Assembly: GCA_911728435.2 (NCBI GenBank) | Contig: OU452200.1 | Coordinates: forward strand, 28,845,715-28,909,714 | DNA: 64,000 nt | Source of the DNA: Apoderus coryli | Lineage: Eukaryota > Arthropoda > Insecta > Coleoptera > Attelabidae | Direction: 5' to 3' | In this document: in pieces, positions 1 to 12,600 of the stretch | How positions within the stretch are numbered: the first letter of the stretch is position 1 | Layout of the letters: every line of letters begins with the position of its first letter | The notes under the pieces: model-generated | Databases searched by the model: none | Seen by the model: only the letters and a program-made list of their open reading frames with translations | What the model was told of the DNA's origin: nothing | Program-made: the position numbers and the translations under genes

Positions 1-557
1 TTTTGATAGCACCTTTTGAAATAACTCATTTGTCTCCATACAAAACGATGATTATTAGTATTAGGTTACATAACAAATTTCTTGAGAAAAAAATTAGTTT
101 ATTTTTAACAGTTACTTACGTATTACAATATACACCTATTTATTTACTTCAAACAAGAAGAGTTTAATACGCCAACAAATGATTGTAAATGGCAGAAATG
201 GGTCCCACGAAACGCATCAATAGTCTTTTCGGTATTTTTTGGTTGTCCGATCCTTATTATCCTTATTTGCCACAGTGTTATTTGATCCCTCCCCAAATGT
301 TAAATAATGTAATATGAGCCCTAAATATCGTCTGGCTCATTGTCAGCAAGTAAATCGTTAGCAGTTCGAACATTTACTTTGATTACGTGTTCTTATTTGC
401 AACCATTTTTTGGCGTATTCCACTTTTCTTTCTAGAATTAAATAAATTGGCAAATATTGTAATAAGAAAGTTCTAGAAATAGTTATGGAAACTATACCAA
501 TAATCATCGTTCTGTAAGCAGAAAAATGAGCTCTCTCAAATGGCGCTACCAAAAGTG
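1..557. repeat. Long-TIR fold-back MITE, left end cut by the window
   Basis: Bases 1-190 and about 370-557 are inverted copies of each other. The outer 60 bases match closely: the segment ending in AACGATGATTATTAGTAT near base 60 reappears reverse-complemented near 490-510. The arms stay alignable inward through a shared TATTACAATAT and an AATACGCCAA motif. The loop is only about 180 bp, which is typical of fold-back or MITE elements mobilised by a transposase encoded elsewhere. A minus-strand open stretch at 358-552 lies entirely in the right arm and is probably fortuitous. The left terminus and any target duplication lie outside the window, so the superfamily cannot be named. Confidence 0.65.
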
Positions 558-1365
558 GCGATTACATTTTAAAATAAATTACGATGATGTCATAACTTGG
601 ACACCGATGACGTCCCCGACATATTTGTATGTCAAAATTTCGCATTACAAAAATAGGGTTGACGAATTTTTTTTCTTTGCCGCAAACCGATTTTATTGAA
701 TTTTATTTGATTATTTGATCCAACCTTCTCGTGCTCACTGTATAATGTAATTTGATAACTTATTCTAACGGTATATTTTGTTCTGTCCTTTAGCTCTTAC
801 ACATATTTATTTTATTAACACTTGAAATGTGTCGGTCATTTCAATATAGCGTAAGACAGAAACAATTATTATACGTTCGCCTAAATGATAAATTAATATT
901 TTGCGACATTTTAGATAGTAATACATGTATGACTCAAAATGCCTTTGAAAAAGAGACCTTGGTCCAGATTAATAAACAGCAATAATACTCCCCTACAGCA
1001 AATTTCTTAGACACAAACTAACGTATAAATTGACATATTTTTACACAATGCACTGAAATAGTTGATTGTCATAAGTAGCGAAAGTAAGGTAGCACTATGA
1101 TATGAATTGCAAATTTTATATTTACATAATATCTGTCTCATATTTTTTCTTACATCTATAATTTAAAGGATTGGTTTAAATTACAACTGTAGACAGTGTT
1201 AGGTTTATGTTCTATTTTTAAAATACAAATTTCCCCCTTTAAATTTTAAATCAGCACTTGTGTAAGAAGCATTTAAAATCGATTAGTAGATCTAATTTGT
1301 CATGAAATTCCTATTTAAGGGACCACTGGGTGGTCTACTTGAAATTTATACTAGTTAACTAGCAA
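558..1365. other. AT-rich intergenic DNA, no gene seen
   Basis: No open frame, RNA gene or recognisable transposon end is visible. A perfect short hairpin, GACCAC-tgg-GTGGTC, starts at 1321, just upstream of the hammerhead-like motif. Confidence 0.5.
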
Positions 1366-1370
1366 AGTTG

Positions 1371-1419
1371 CTCAGAAGATGCTGACAGGATGATCAGCGA
1401 AACGTTAGCGCAACGTTCG
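1371..1419 (+). other. Degenerate hammerhead-like motif
   Basis: The segment reads CTCAGAAGA, then GCTG...CAGC (a possible stem II), then GAAACGTT-agcgc-AACGTT, which can form a short stem III after the GAAA box. This is the order of hammerhead core elements. The CUGANGA box is disrupted, however (CTCAGAAGA), so self-cleavage is unlikely. A sibling sequence sharing the stem II and GAAACGTTAGC part lies at 47931-47970, so this is a dispersed repeat family rather than a chance fold. It is probably a fossil end of a Penelope-like element or retrozyme. Confidence 0.35.
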
Positions 1420-3520
1420 CGAGTGCTGCTGCACTGGCTGCATCTACTTTTATACTTGTGTGTGATGCTTCGAAATCCGATAATAAAAAAAGACAAAATG
1501 CTGGATGACGGAAGTCCTACAAAAAAGAAAGAAGTATAGGATTAGATTTTCGTGATTCCATTCATATTCGTCCGTCATTTTAAACAGAAATTTAGAGCGC
1601 TTCGGTACTCTCCACTGCCTTACTGACTAGGAGGTTCTTCTGAAAATGTTTAATGTAGATGAAAATGGAGCGTTTTAAACTCTCCAGACCTGGTCCCGTA
1701 TTTACGTTCCTAGTCCACGGTTCTATTTGACTCAAAAGAGAATCGTGACAATATTCTTTCTTTACGTGTTTTTATTTTATTTGAAGTTTAGCTTTTGCCA
1801 ACAAGAGTGCTTTTGAAAATTATAATCATGGCTGCAAATTATGTTCGTCTATGGAATCTAAATTTAAGAAACTTATTAATTTGATCTCTGCGGAGCTGGA
1901 AGGTCATTCCGATCGACATATATACAGCCCTCTAGCAGTGGACCGCTAAAACAAATTTTTACCTGGAATCGTCTACGTTAGGAATCTCGAATGAAGGGAT
2001 ATTTATGCCACTCCTTTATAGTTAAAACTTTAGAATTATGAAAACATATTTACCAGTGTTTTATTTCATTAACCAAAGTTTTACTTGAGCAGCCTTACAT
2101 TGATGCCAGAATTTGTTGCGTGCTTTCATTTTCAATGAAATATTTTATATTTACGATGTACTCTCGAATTTGTTTCAATTAACGCAGCCAACCTTAATTA
2201 ATGCATGAGCGTCACAGATATCGAAAAATTAGTTTATTATTAAGAGCTGTCAAGATACACCAGCCATGTCCCCACAGAAGACGCCTTATACATTAATGAA
2301 ACGTTTCATCATAGACACATTTATAAGGATACATTGCTAGAAAACGAATACAAAAATCATACAGGAAAATGCCAGAAGGTTATGGCAGTTAATAATTTAA
2401 AATAGAAATAAGCGTAAAGCAGATCGATAATTTTGTTTTGGGGTGTAGCTATGATATGTTGCCAACCTCATAGTAAGACGGAATAAGATGATGGGTCAGT
2501 AATTAGTCAATGCTCATTTTATTTCTTGAACTTAAATTAGGTGTGTTAAAAAAGTTTGTAAATAAACAACTTATGTTTGACAAACATGATTGACAGAAGT
2601 TACAATGTGGTTTAAGGAAGTAAGTATTTATATTTCACACTGTTCCCCTTGGAAAAAAATAAACGTTTGATATCATCTTCATACTATTATTCTGTAACGG
2701 CGAAAGGCAAAAATAAGATGCTGCACTTAATGGTTATTGGCATTCTTATTTCTTTCTATTTGTCTGCCACTATGGCGACGCCCATGAGGGTGCTCGAGCG
2801 TCAGTTGTAGAGGGTCATGGAAAACTTTAAAATTCCTAAAATTAAGTTAGGTGTCATGGACCTGATTTAAAATATTAATGTATTATTAAAGTTTGACATT
2901 TTCTCAATTTAATAGAGATATATCCTTAAACATATTTAATTTCGTAATCAGGCAATATTATGTAAGATTGTTTTGTTGTTTGATAGATATGCACATTGTG
3001 ATTTATTATTATAATTGGCTTTAAGTATTCTACAGATTTATACTAGGTACTTTAATATTATCTATATGAAAATTGTTATGTAGTTTTATCCGTAACGAGG
3101 TACTAATATACAGTTTCCTACAATTTTGTATATGTTATAAACTCTTTTAATTGTTGCACGCCGTTGAGTTTAATTATAATAAGTATCATAATCTTAATAT
3201 GCATTGTCATTTACAATGTGTGGCAGTGAGATTGGCATGGCTACCAATATATCTATTTAGAACGTAATGTTAATAGAAATTAATTAACAAATTCGTTCTG
3301 CCTTATTTATTTTTCGTAATAAGTAACACTACTATTTAATTCAAAATAGCAATCGTATCGTTGTGACCTATTAATATATTAGATTTGAAACATTGTAAAT
3401 AATGTATATCTCTACGGAGTAATGAGGTTACAATAAATTTTATTTTTGTTTTCGTATATACGGAATAATGCGGGAAATGTAATTAACACATTCACATAAG
3501 CTCTTATTAATGCACAATTT
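1420..3520. other. AT-rich intergenic DNA, no gene seen
   Basis: Both strands carry only short open stretches with no family resemblance. No transposon termini or RNA genes were recognised. Confidence 0.5.
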
Positions 3521-3526
3521 TTTAGC

Positions 3527-5212
3527 TCTCCATATCATATATTATGTAATATATATATGGAGACTAATAGTTTCATGAAAAAAATGTTTTATTTAATTTC
3601 ACCGGAAATACTTGTTTTTAGTCATTTTACACATAAATAAATAGTTTTAAAAAAATGTATGTCTGTCTGTATCCACGCAAAAACCGCTGAACAGATTTTA
3701 ACCAAATTTGGTGCAAAAATACTTTTGGACATGGCAAGGAGCTGATTAGATTTTGGGAAACATTAAGCGTAGGCAAGGGGTATAAAAGAGTGTTCAAAAA
3801 TTTAAAAATCCGAAATACTGCATAATTTTTTACGCATTTAATTGAATATAACCTAAAATATTGAACATAAAATATTAGAACACATTGGCGTTCGAAAATA
3901 GTGTAAAATGGGTTAAAAAAGACTAAAAAAAAAACGTATTTCTTAAATACAGCAGAAATATTTGATAGAATATATCCTATAAAATATGTCATAAATAACT
4001 TACTTTCATAGGCGTTCGTAAATAGTGGAAAAGGGGACAAAAGATAAAAAATATATATTTCCTCAACTTATTCGAAATATGGAATAATTTTTCGTAATTG
4101 TGATACAATGTAAGGTAAAAAATATTCCATAAAAGAATTGATTCACACAGGCGTTCGGAAATAGTCTAAAAAAGGGTCAAAAAGGAAAAAAAAAACGTTT
4201 CTTAAATATACCAGAAAAATTGGCTAATTATATATAGATTTGATACAAGATAACCTACAAAATGCAGCATACAATTTTTATTTACATAGGCGTTCGTAAA
4301 TAGTAGAAAATGGGGTAAAATAAAAAAAATATTTAAAATGTAAAAATTTTTATATTTAACTAGTTGAATTGGTGTTAAAAATACATGACAAAAATTAATG
4401 TGCCATAGGCGTCCGTGAAAATTCTATTGAAGGGCCAGAAAAAAATTGTATCCGTGATAACTCAAAAACCACTTAACGGATTTTAACCATATTTGGTACG
4501 AAAATACTGCAGGATATTTATAGGTGGTGATTCACATTGAGCGTAGGCAAGGGGTTTAAAAGAGCGTTCAAAAATTAAAAAAATCATAGTTCTTAAACTT
4601 ATCCCAATTGTTGATCAATTTTTTGTGCGTTGAATTAAATATAACCTAGAATATTTAACCTAAACAATTAGACCACATTAACATACGAATAAAGTGTAAA
4701 ATGGGGTAAAAAGGTTAGAAAAAAACGTACTTCTTAAAAATAGCAGAAATATTGACTAGTTATTTATAGCTTTGATTATAAAATGTTTATAAATAACTTG
4801 TTTTCATAGGCGTTCGTAAATAGTGTAAAAGGGGTCAAAAAAACGAAAAAAAAAATCCAAGTATAACAGAAAAATTGGCTAATTATATATAGCTTTGATA
4901 TAATATAACCTACAACATGCAGCATAACAATTTTGTTTACATATGCGTTTGTAAATAGTAGAAAAGGAGGCAAAATAAAGTTTTTAATAAAAAAAATCAA
5001 CTATTTTGCGTACAAGAACTTGGCGTAGAGGATCTGAAATATCAAATATGTACGTATAAAGAGAAGAAAAAGAAACAAAACCCGATACTTAACAAATAGC
5101 TGATGGCTAAAACAAAAAAAATATATATAAATTTATATAAAAAAGGTCATAAAATTATAAGTTTTACACTTAAATATGGAGAGCTATTCGTACCCCGAGG
5201 GCAACAGTTTAT
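3527..5212 (+). mobile_element. Helitron-like non-autonomous repeat, copy 1
   Basis: This block is homologous to 53874-56337, from the shared AGCTCTCCATATCATAT start to the shared GGAGAGCTATTCGT...GGGCAACAG end. Both contain a short TGTC run followed by TATCCACG and AAAACCGCT. Both then carry repeated modules built on a GGCGTTCG core followed by AAATAGT and an A/G-rich stretch. There is no coding capacity: open stretches at 3627-4040, 4776-5000 and 5103-5315 are low-complexity. The Helitron assignment rests on copy 2, which ends in a hairpin followed by CTAGT. This copy ends CAGTTTAT instead, so it is diverged at the 3' tip. The TGTC tract is only about three units here. Confidence 0.55.
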
Positions 5213-8200
5213 TTTGTCTTCAAATCGAGCACTCATTGTATTAATTTATAGAAAAGTGAGTATTCCCGTATACGAAACAAGACTGAAATTTTTCGGCAAA
5301 TTGTTAGAACACTAAATTGTCAATAGACCACAGTATGCAGAAATTTTGACCAAAATTAACAAAAAAAAAACATTTTTTTAACTCATGGTCATGGTTAAGT
5401 CACAGGGTTTAGCCTGTGATTAGTTATTAATCACAAATTTAATGAAGTACAAATTGATACCAAACAAACATTTTATTTAAAAATAGCGCATAAATTAAAT
5501 AAATTATTTGGTTTTAACATTCAGCATCTTAGTCATAATAAATACATGGGGATATCTTCTTGATTGCGACATGGATCTATACACAAATTATTAACATTAA
5601 AGAAATATTCCGGGTTGAGACGCACTTTCATTTCATATACATAAATACTAAAGTCTTATAATTTTCCAATTTACGATAATGCTATAAGTAGATTTTAATA
5701 TTGAAGCAGCCATGTTTTAAAATTTTATGTCCTTGTCGTTTATTACATACACCCTATAGGTATCTTAAAAACCAAAGCAATAAAAATGTTGATATCGGCC
5801 TGTTTAGTTTCACAAAAAGGTACTGTCACGAACACCGCCACTCTCAATCTTTAAAAATATGGGAACAACCCCGCAAACGTTTCAAAACTAGGACACCCTG
5901 TACACTTTAGTAAAATCACCCTAAAAACACACTATATTATAATGCTCTCACATCATTAGCGTTATATACATTAAAATCATATGACTGTGTATTAAAAAGA
6001 AACCCAGTAGGTCTTTATCACTTTCTAGTCCAATCAGTGATGAACCGTGTTAGACTCCGTCCGGTAATACCCATCCTTCCCCTAATGTATAAAATTTGAC
6101 TTTGGTATTGATGACAGAATAAAAACTAATCTGCAGTGGCGAAGCGTCCATGTAACCACTGTTAATAAATATTTTATGACTACTAACTGTAAAATCATTT
6201 TATTTGTTTTTTTACCAACAACAATATGTAATAATTCAGTAATTAATCAATGAAATTAACTAAATCACCGAAAATAATTCGCTCTATTTTCTGGGTTATG
6301 TATTTCGTAGATAATATATATATAACATGATAAATCTGCCTCGCTTAGACTAGATTGAATGTTACCATTTTCGTTTATGGATACGTCGAGTCCGACTCGT
6401 GTCTGGTCGGCTGTCTTGAATTCTACATTCTACAGCGCGAGAGCGTGGGGGCGCACAGTGGTCAGTTTGGATGAGCGGATTGAGCAAAATTATTTTATGT
6501 TTAGAGCTTTAATAAATTGACACTTACTTTCAATAATGTGATTTTAAAACAATGTTCATTCTGGAAAAGCTAACTTGTAATTGTTTTCTCGTTTTAGTAA
6601 TGAAGAAAACTGGTAATAAATAAAGTTCAACATGATTAGTCTAAACCATTTTATTATGCAACATAATTTTTTCATGTATGGTGAAATGTTTTTATATTTT
6701 GTATGTGCACAACTCTTTCTTTTAAATTAAATTAAATATAGGTTAATCACTCTCACTCGAATCTTGATTTTCAGCCGGATAGGTAGACATAGGCGATGTC
6801 AGCATTACACTGACAGCTTTGGGTAACGAATCACTTTTTGTTGTGTTTGATACTTTTCTCAAACTTGTTATTAATGGATCAGATAAGATTAGGAGCATAA
6901 ATATGTATTATGTCCTCCATACATTGAGTCCGACTAAATTTCCGAGAATGATGTTCTCGGAAATGCAAACTGTCTTTGCTTCGCGCTTCTTGCGCCTCCT
7001 CAGACATTTCTCCAATAGGCATAACTGCACTGTTCACTAATAATCCACCGTGAATTAGTTGTTATAATCACTATTTTCACACACGTAAGTCAAAACCGAT
7101 TGATTTTTATCTTGTGGAAGCGGTTCATTTTTCCATCTGTCAAATAAAATACGCCGAGTAAAACCATTCGCCAACGCGGAAAAAAAATTGTAACTAGTAA
7201 GACTGCCAGTTACTGCAGCTAAATGTAACACCCATACAAGCCTTAATACATGCTTGAAATAATAAAGTCACAATCATTAGAAATCTGTATCAATCCGATA
7301 CTTTTCCAGTCTAATAAATGTAATGCATATTTAGAAAATTACAGTATATGCATACATAGCTTTCATCTATAGTTTCAATATGCAAATGAAAGCTTTGTAA
7401 ATGTTGATATCGTAAAAATTAAAGATACTAACCCATATTTACGATATCCGCGAAGAAAGCTCTACACAAACCTTGGTATTTCAACACGGAAGCACTTCAG
7501 ATTGTCCACTAACTGCCCGAAAATATTACGTACCGCTTGCAGAGTTAGTGTCTCGAAGTTCTAACCTGCGTTCGAGACACGCGACAAGTAATTGGTCAAA
7601 CTTCTGTAGTATGCTTTATTGGTATGATAATGGGGAATTTTTTTGAACATTCAGTGACTATGTAGAAAATAGTTGGATATTGAGGTTTCGATCTCTCCAA
7701 TCGACAGAGCTGACCACAGTGGGGCGTCGCGATATTATGTACGCTTGTTACCATTTTTTGTTTTGGTTACTGTTAGTCGTTACACAGAATAGGCTGCGGG
7801 ATACAGTGTGCGTGCAATTAAATAAATAAACATGGATGAGTGCCGCTGCATAATCGATCAACTAAATCAAAAATTCTTTCTCCTTGTACAATTGTGAACA
7901 AAAAAAGATCATTGATAATCGTATGTTTAGTTTTTTTATTGTTTGATTGTTGTTTAATTTATTATATTATTTGGGAAATTGAGAATAGTGATTTATTTTA
8001 TTTTATCCCACAGGATTAGTCTTAGCAATTTTTACGTAAAAAAATAATTTAAAAAAAGTTTAAATAAAATACCTAAAATAAGCAAAAAATTTTACTGGGG
8101 GGGTTCAAAATAAACTTTTAAAAATAAAGATAAGGTTTTTCACATCTGGTTTTTGTAAGACATTAGAAAAAGTCACGCGTCGCCACTGCTAATGTGCTAT

Positions 8201-8260
8201 CCTATGAACGAGTAGGAAGAATCAGTTAACTCAACAAATGATGAAATTTTTTTTTAGGAT
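5213..8260. other. Intergenic DNA with scattered transposon-end-like bits
   Basis: No gene is supported; open stretches at 5701-5910 and 6819-7040 resemble nothing known to me. ACACCCT-type motifs at about 5750 and 5895 (CACCCTGTACA) look like the inward ends of Tc1/mariner-related MITEs, but partner ends are not clear. A hairpin at 7548-7580 is listed separately. Confidence 0.4.
7548..7580. other. Perfect 10-bp hairpin
   Basis: GTGTCTCGAA and TTCGAGACAC are exact reverse complements separated by 13 bases. No T-run follows in either direction and no gene is adjacent. It could be a small fold-back remnant or chance. Confidence 0.4.
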
Positions 8261-8261
8261 T

Positions 8262-8410
8262 AAGGGTATTTCTAGATGGAAGTCTGTCTGTGTGTCTGTA
8301 TGTATTCTTCCGCGATAGCGCCTAAACGATTCAACCAATTAAGCTACATTTTGGTATATGAGTTTGGGGAATCGTAGATTGAAATCATATTTTTTGGCTA
8401 GAACCGTTTT
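8262..8410. repeat. Dispersed repeat, copy A (second copy at 18908-19060)
   Basis: Both copies contain GGTGGAAGTCTGTCT or its near equivalent, then GATAGCGCCTAAAC, then a CAATT word and TTTTGGTATATGAGTTT. The shared stretch is about 150 bp and is non-coding. The family is unknown to me; such segments are often internal parts of Helitron or MITE families. Confidence 0.6.
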
Positions 8411-8839
8411 AACCCTATGTTAGTGGTGCACACAATCCAGAATTCTCAAATAGCAGTAATGGTCGAGTGGCACATCATTTGAAAGCATTTTTATGCTCTA
8501 CAGCAAATAAAACAAACTGCCCGTTATTTTCAATAAGAAATCACCCCGTAAAATTTGTTTACATATGTCTGGCACACCCTGTCTATCTATTAGACTTTAG
8601 ACTTTATTCACCATTCTTACATACTTTGTACATTTATGGTTCGCATAGCAACTAAATTATATAAATTAACTAAAATGTGTTACAAACTAATAATTAATTA
8701 TCTACCATAATAATAAATTCAGCATCATAATGGCTGACCTATATAAATACCTTAACTGAAACAACAATAATTCAACAAAAATAACAATAATTACACTAAA
8801 AATAACAATATTCAAACTAAAAATAACAATTTTTCCCAC

Positions 8840-9978
8840 CTAATCGTAATTAAATATGTAATATTCATTAATATTATAGAAACACTGACTTATGAGAAAT
8901 TCTTTGGAAAATTTACAAAATTTTTTTAGTGTCATATCTTCTATATTTACAAATGGATGCAATTGCTTAATCCTATTGTATAAGTTTACATCTAATTTAT
9001 TGTCCTGCGTTATACGAATCCTCGAGAACGGAGCAACCAACTCACTCGCATGTCTAGTTCCATATGCATGAAACGCGGAGTGAGCTTGAATATCATGCCT
9101 TTTTTTATGTACATTAAGAAGGTTCTCGAGTATGTACACGCAAGGTAGAGGCAAAATTCTGTATTTAAGAAACAAGGCTCTGCAGTGATCTCGGTGACCC
9201 GCGCCATCAATAATCCTCACTGCAGCCTTTTGCAATACAAATGCTCTGTGGGATGACACCGAATTTCCCCACAAAACCACGCCATAATTTAGGTGACTGT
9301 GTATCAGAGCAAAGTAAATCGTTTTCATGATGTCATTAGAGCATACCAATGAACGCATCTGCCTCATGACAAAAAGTTGACTTGACAGACGCGCACAAAG
9401 TGCCGACACATGATTAGACCAGTTCAGTGTGGAGTCCAGCGTCAACCCAAGCAGCTTAACCGGATTTGATCTAATTGCAAATTTATCAGAATCGAACACT
9501 ATTTGTTGTGTTTTGGCCTCATTTAAACACAACTTATTAGCACTGAACCAAGTTTTCGCCGCATTAAAACACTCATCTCTATCTCGCGCACTACGCGTCA
9601 ACAATGACGTGTCATCGGCAAACAAAACGCTGGTCCCGTTACCTAATATATCAATATTAAGAGCTAAATCATTTATGTACAGCAAAAAAAGGATAGGTCC
9701 TAATACCGATCCCTGCGGCACACCATTCTTAACACAAACTATACTTGAATTTACATTATTTACAGAAACTAACTGCTTTCTATTAAGCAAGTATGATGCA
9801 AACAGTTTTAGCGGCGTACCTCTAATGCCATAGAATTCCATTTTACTGATCAAAATATTATTATCAACGCAGTCAAATGCTTTGGTAAGATCACACAATG
9901 TAGCATGAGTTTTCTTACGCTTATCAAAACCCTCGACAACATACTCAACAAATTTTAAAATTGCCGATGTGTGTTAAG
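8840..9978 (-). CDS. LINE (non-LTR retrotransposon) reverse transcriptase, 5'-truncated
   Basis: The frame encodes the palm and thumb of a non-LTR reverse transcriptase. In order it shows LCDLTKAFDCVD (first catalytic Asp), GVPQGSVLGPILFLLYIND, and VLFADDTSLL (catalytic FADD box, intact). A C-terminal region follows with LHSTL-type and YGVVLWG motifs and a HAYGTRH segment. This pattern belongs to the Jockey/CR1 group of LINEs. The frame stays open upstream to about 9978 (reading ILKFVEYVVEGF...) and then meets a stop. The endonuclease, ORF1 and N-terminal RT are missing, as expected of a dead-on-arrival 5' truncation. There are no stops in about 380 codons, so the copy is fairly young. The bases below 8840, rich in AATAACAAT words, are probably 3' UTR. 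The natural start codon is absent. Confidence 0.9.
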
Positions 9979-9980
9979 GC

Positions 9981-12430
9981 TAGATATAAATTAAATTTAT
10001 TGAAATATCTCATGTTCATTTGGTTCTGTGTAGAATTCTTTTTTTTTTTGCCAGGGAGTAGCTGTTATAAGACCTACTTTTCGAAAGCGGGGGTAGATTC
10101 CTCTTATATCGAAAACATATTCTTCCTTGTTTCGCCTGGCTTTATATTTTATTATGAGATATGATTCAACTAAAAATCAAGAAAATTTAAATATTTTGTA
10201 AAGACCTCGCTTTATTGGTATTTAATTATAGAGTATCATAAAAGCAGATTCTCGTAATTAATCAAATTTTCATTATACAAGCAGTTCAGTTTTCGTACCC
10301 TAACATTACTTAGCACTATGCATATGTAAAATGTGCAGGAAAAAATCTTTAAATGATATATGTATGTAACAACAAAGAAACTTTATACTGTGTTTATCTT
10401 GTTGAATCTTAAGCAGTTAACAATGAGAACGGTAATTATCGGTATATATATATATATATTTTCTTTCCACAAAATATTTAGATCGACTTCACTGATTACA
10501 TTAAATTACAATTTGTTGATACTACTAGGGAAATATCACCCTCAAACTATAATGAGAGTAGATTATGGACGCCCCATCGTAAACAATATGTAAATTTGCG
10601 GTATGTTCCTATCCCAGAATATGTACAGTACAGAGCCTATTTAAAATTCTTCTCATTATTTTTGAATACCATTTTGCCATATCAGTATAGTATTTATGTT
10701 AATTTTCTGTTGTAAAACTGTAAAATACTGAACTTCTTGCTTAAAAAGTATTCAACGAAAACAGGGTTAAGTTAGGGTGGAGTTTAAATATTCAGGGCAG
10801 TGCAAAGTTTACTTTCTTTGAAGGGGAACATTTTTAAAATAGTTCCAAAATCGACAATTTTTTCATGAAAGTAAGGTCATTAGAAAAGAAAAGAGACGTG
10901 TGTGCTTTTCTGAAGGACATCTACTCGCCTGAACTACATACTAACTTTTCCTCAACAAATCCACACATTACACAATAATATAATAAATATTAAAACATTA
11001 TTATACTAAAAATACTCATAATTTATACTTATCTTCATTTTAATACTATTCACATGAACTAAATCTGGCAGAATTGTTTTTAAATGACACAAGTTTACAC
11101 ATTTGGCATTCGAATAAATCTATTTTACCGTCGTCACCATCTGGGCGTCTGCATTCAATGACAATTTTAAAAAACCATTCACGGCATACCTATGTGTTAA
11201 CGTTTACTCTTCGTAATCGGTTGCGAGTTCAAAACTGAGCCATGGAACTTTTTTTATTATTATTGAAATTGTAACCGGTCTGCACATATTGTTACCTGAC
11301 ATGTTTATTAAATTCTTTTTAGCAGATATTTCGTTAATTATACACTATCATGATATGAATTTACGGTTATCGTATAGCGCGGCAATTTTTAAACATTTTG
11401 ATAAATATCTAAAGAATTGTGCGAAATATATAAAAACATTTTTTAGTGTGTAAATGAAAGTCGAATCTCCTCAAGATAAATTTAATAGAAACTATCGGCC
11501 ATGCACATTTCCGGACTAGACCAGTCCCATCATCAGTGGATGTCAACAATCGTACAAACACAACGCTAAGACATACAATATTCCATTAAATTTCTATCGA
11601 AGTCACCCTATGGAAAAAATATTAGATTTATTATTTATTATTATTATTATTTAAACACTAAAATTGCAACTCCACTTAAGAATGGACTATTTTTTCAAAT
11701 TATATAAAAACATGATAAAATATTAGTATTTGACGAATCTTAATGTAAACAAAACGGATACATTTAATTTGACGCAGATGCTCAAAATGTCACCTTTCTT
11801 TCATTAATAGAGAAATGTATCGATATATTCGATTGGCTCGCCATGAATCCGGTATTGAATATAAAATTTGTTTAATTTTTAGAAACTTTTAGCTTTTAAG
11901 GTTCATCCATGAATATTTTTTTATTGCTTCGAGGTGTGGTATACAATAAGTTAGAAATCTCTGATTCAAATGAAAAAAAAAAATTGGAACTACATACATT
12001 ATGTGGAAAAATTATCAAAATTTAGTTTATAAAATGAAATCAAATTCACATTATAAACTTCAAAATAATATAAAAACGAATTATTCAAGGAAATTCTACA
12101 TTGTTTATAATAGTCTTTTCTTTTTGTTAATCATTTTTTGGGTCAAAATATATATTTATTTATTTATTTTCTTTTCATTTAAAAAAATAAAATTATAAAT
12201 ATCCATTTGTTACGAAATTCCCTTTCACGTCGTGATTGTGTGGTAAAAATAGCCAAAATCGTTTTTTAAATGAATTTTCTTGTGATGATCTGTCGTAGGC
12301 AATAAATACTAATTAATAATAATGGTTGTTATGACCATTAACTTATCCATTATTATGAAACGTAGGGTACTCGGGAATTCACCTTTCAAAATCTGTTCTA
12401 CCTATATAAAGTTTGATAGAGCTGAATATT
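9981..12430. other. AT-rich intergenic DNA
   Basis: No coding region is supported. A TA run lies near 10443-10460 and a TTA microsatellite near 11628-11654. At 11491-11545 the minus strand reads CTGATGATGGGACT...AGTCCGGAAA. This resembles a hammerhead core plus stem II, but it has extra bases beside stem II, a G where H17 should be, and no stem I. Confidence 0.4.
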
Positions 12431-12432
12431 AT

Positions 12433-12600
12433 ACAGGGTGCAACATAAAAAAATCAAATTTATCTGAATAACTTTGAAACTTGAAGGCTTACGAATTTAG
12501 GATACCTTTGTATCTTTTGGAAGACTATTGAATTGATCATATGATAAAACTAAAATATACACAGTGTTCCATTTGAGAGAGGAAGTATTATAGTTTTAAT
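12433..12600. repeat. Possible MITE terminus (TA-CAGGGTG type)
   Basis: TATACAGGGTGCAAC at about 12432 matches the terminal style of the Tc1/mariner-type elements elsewhere in this window. A second ACACAGTGTTCCATTTGA occurs near 12560. No convincing partner end was found. Confidence 0.3.

Noticed and set aside
3627..4040. 137-codon minus-strand open frame as a membrane protein
   Set aside because: It lies in the non-coding Helitron-like repeat; hydrophobicity comes from T-rich sequence, and copy 2 does not conserve the frame.
7683..7720. GAGGTTTCGATCTCTCC as part of a ribozyme or tRNA-like fold
   Set aside because: No core box or cloverleaf can be completed on either strand.
9429..9833. Plus-strand 134-codon frame
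   Set aside because: Antisense shadow of the LINE reverse transcriptase.
11491..11545. Minus-strand CTGATGA...GGAAA as a hammerhead
   Set aside because: The core box is perfect, but extra bases sit next to stem II, the cleavage position is G, and no stem I pairs. Kept only as a remark.
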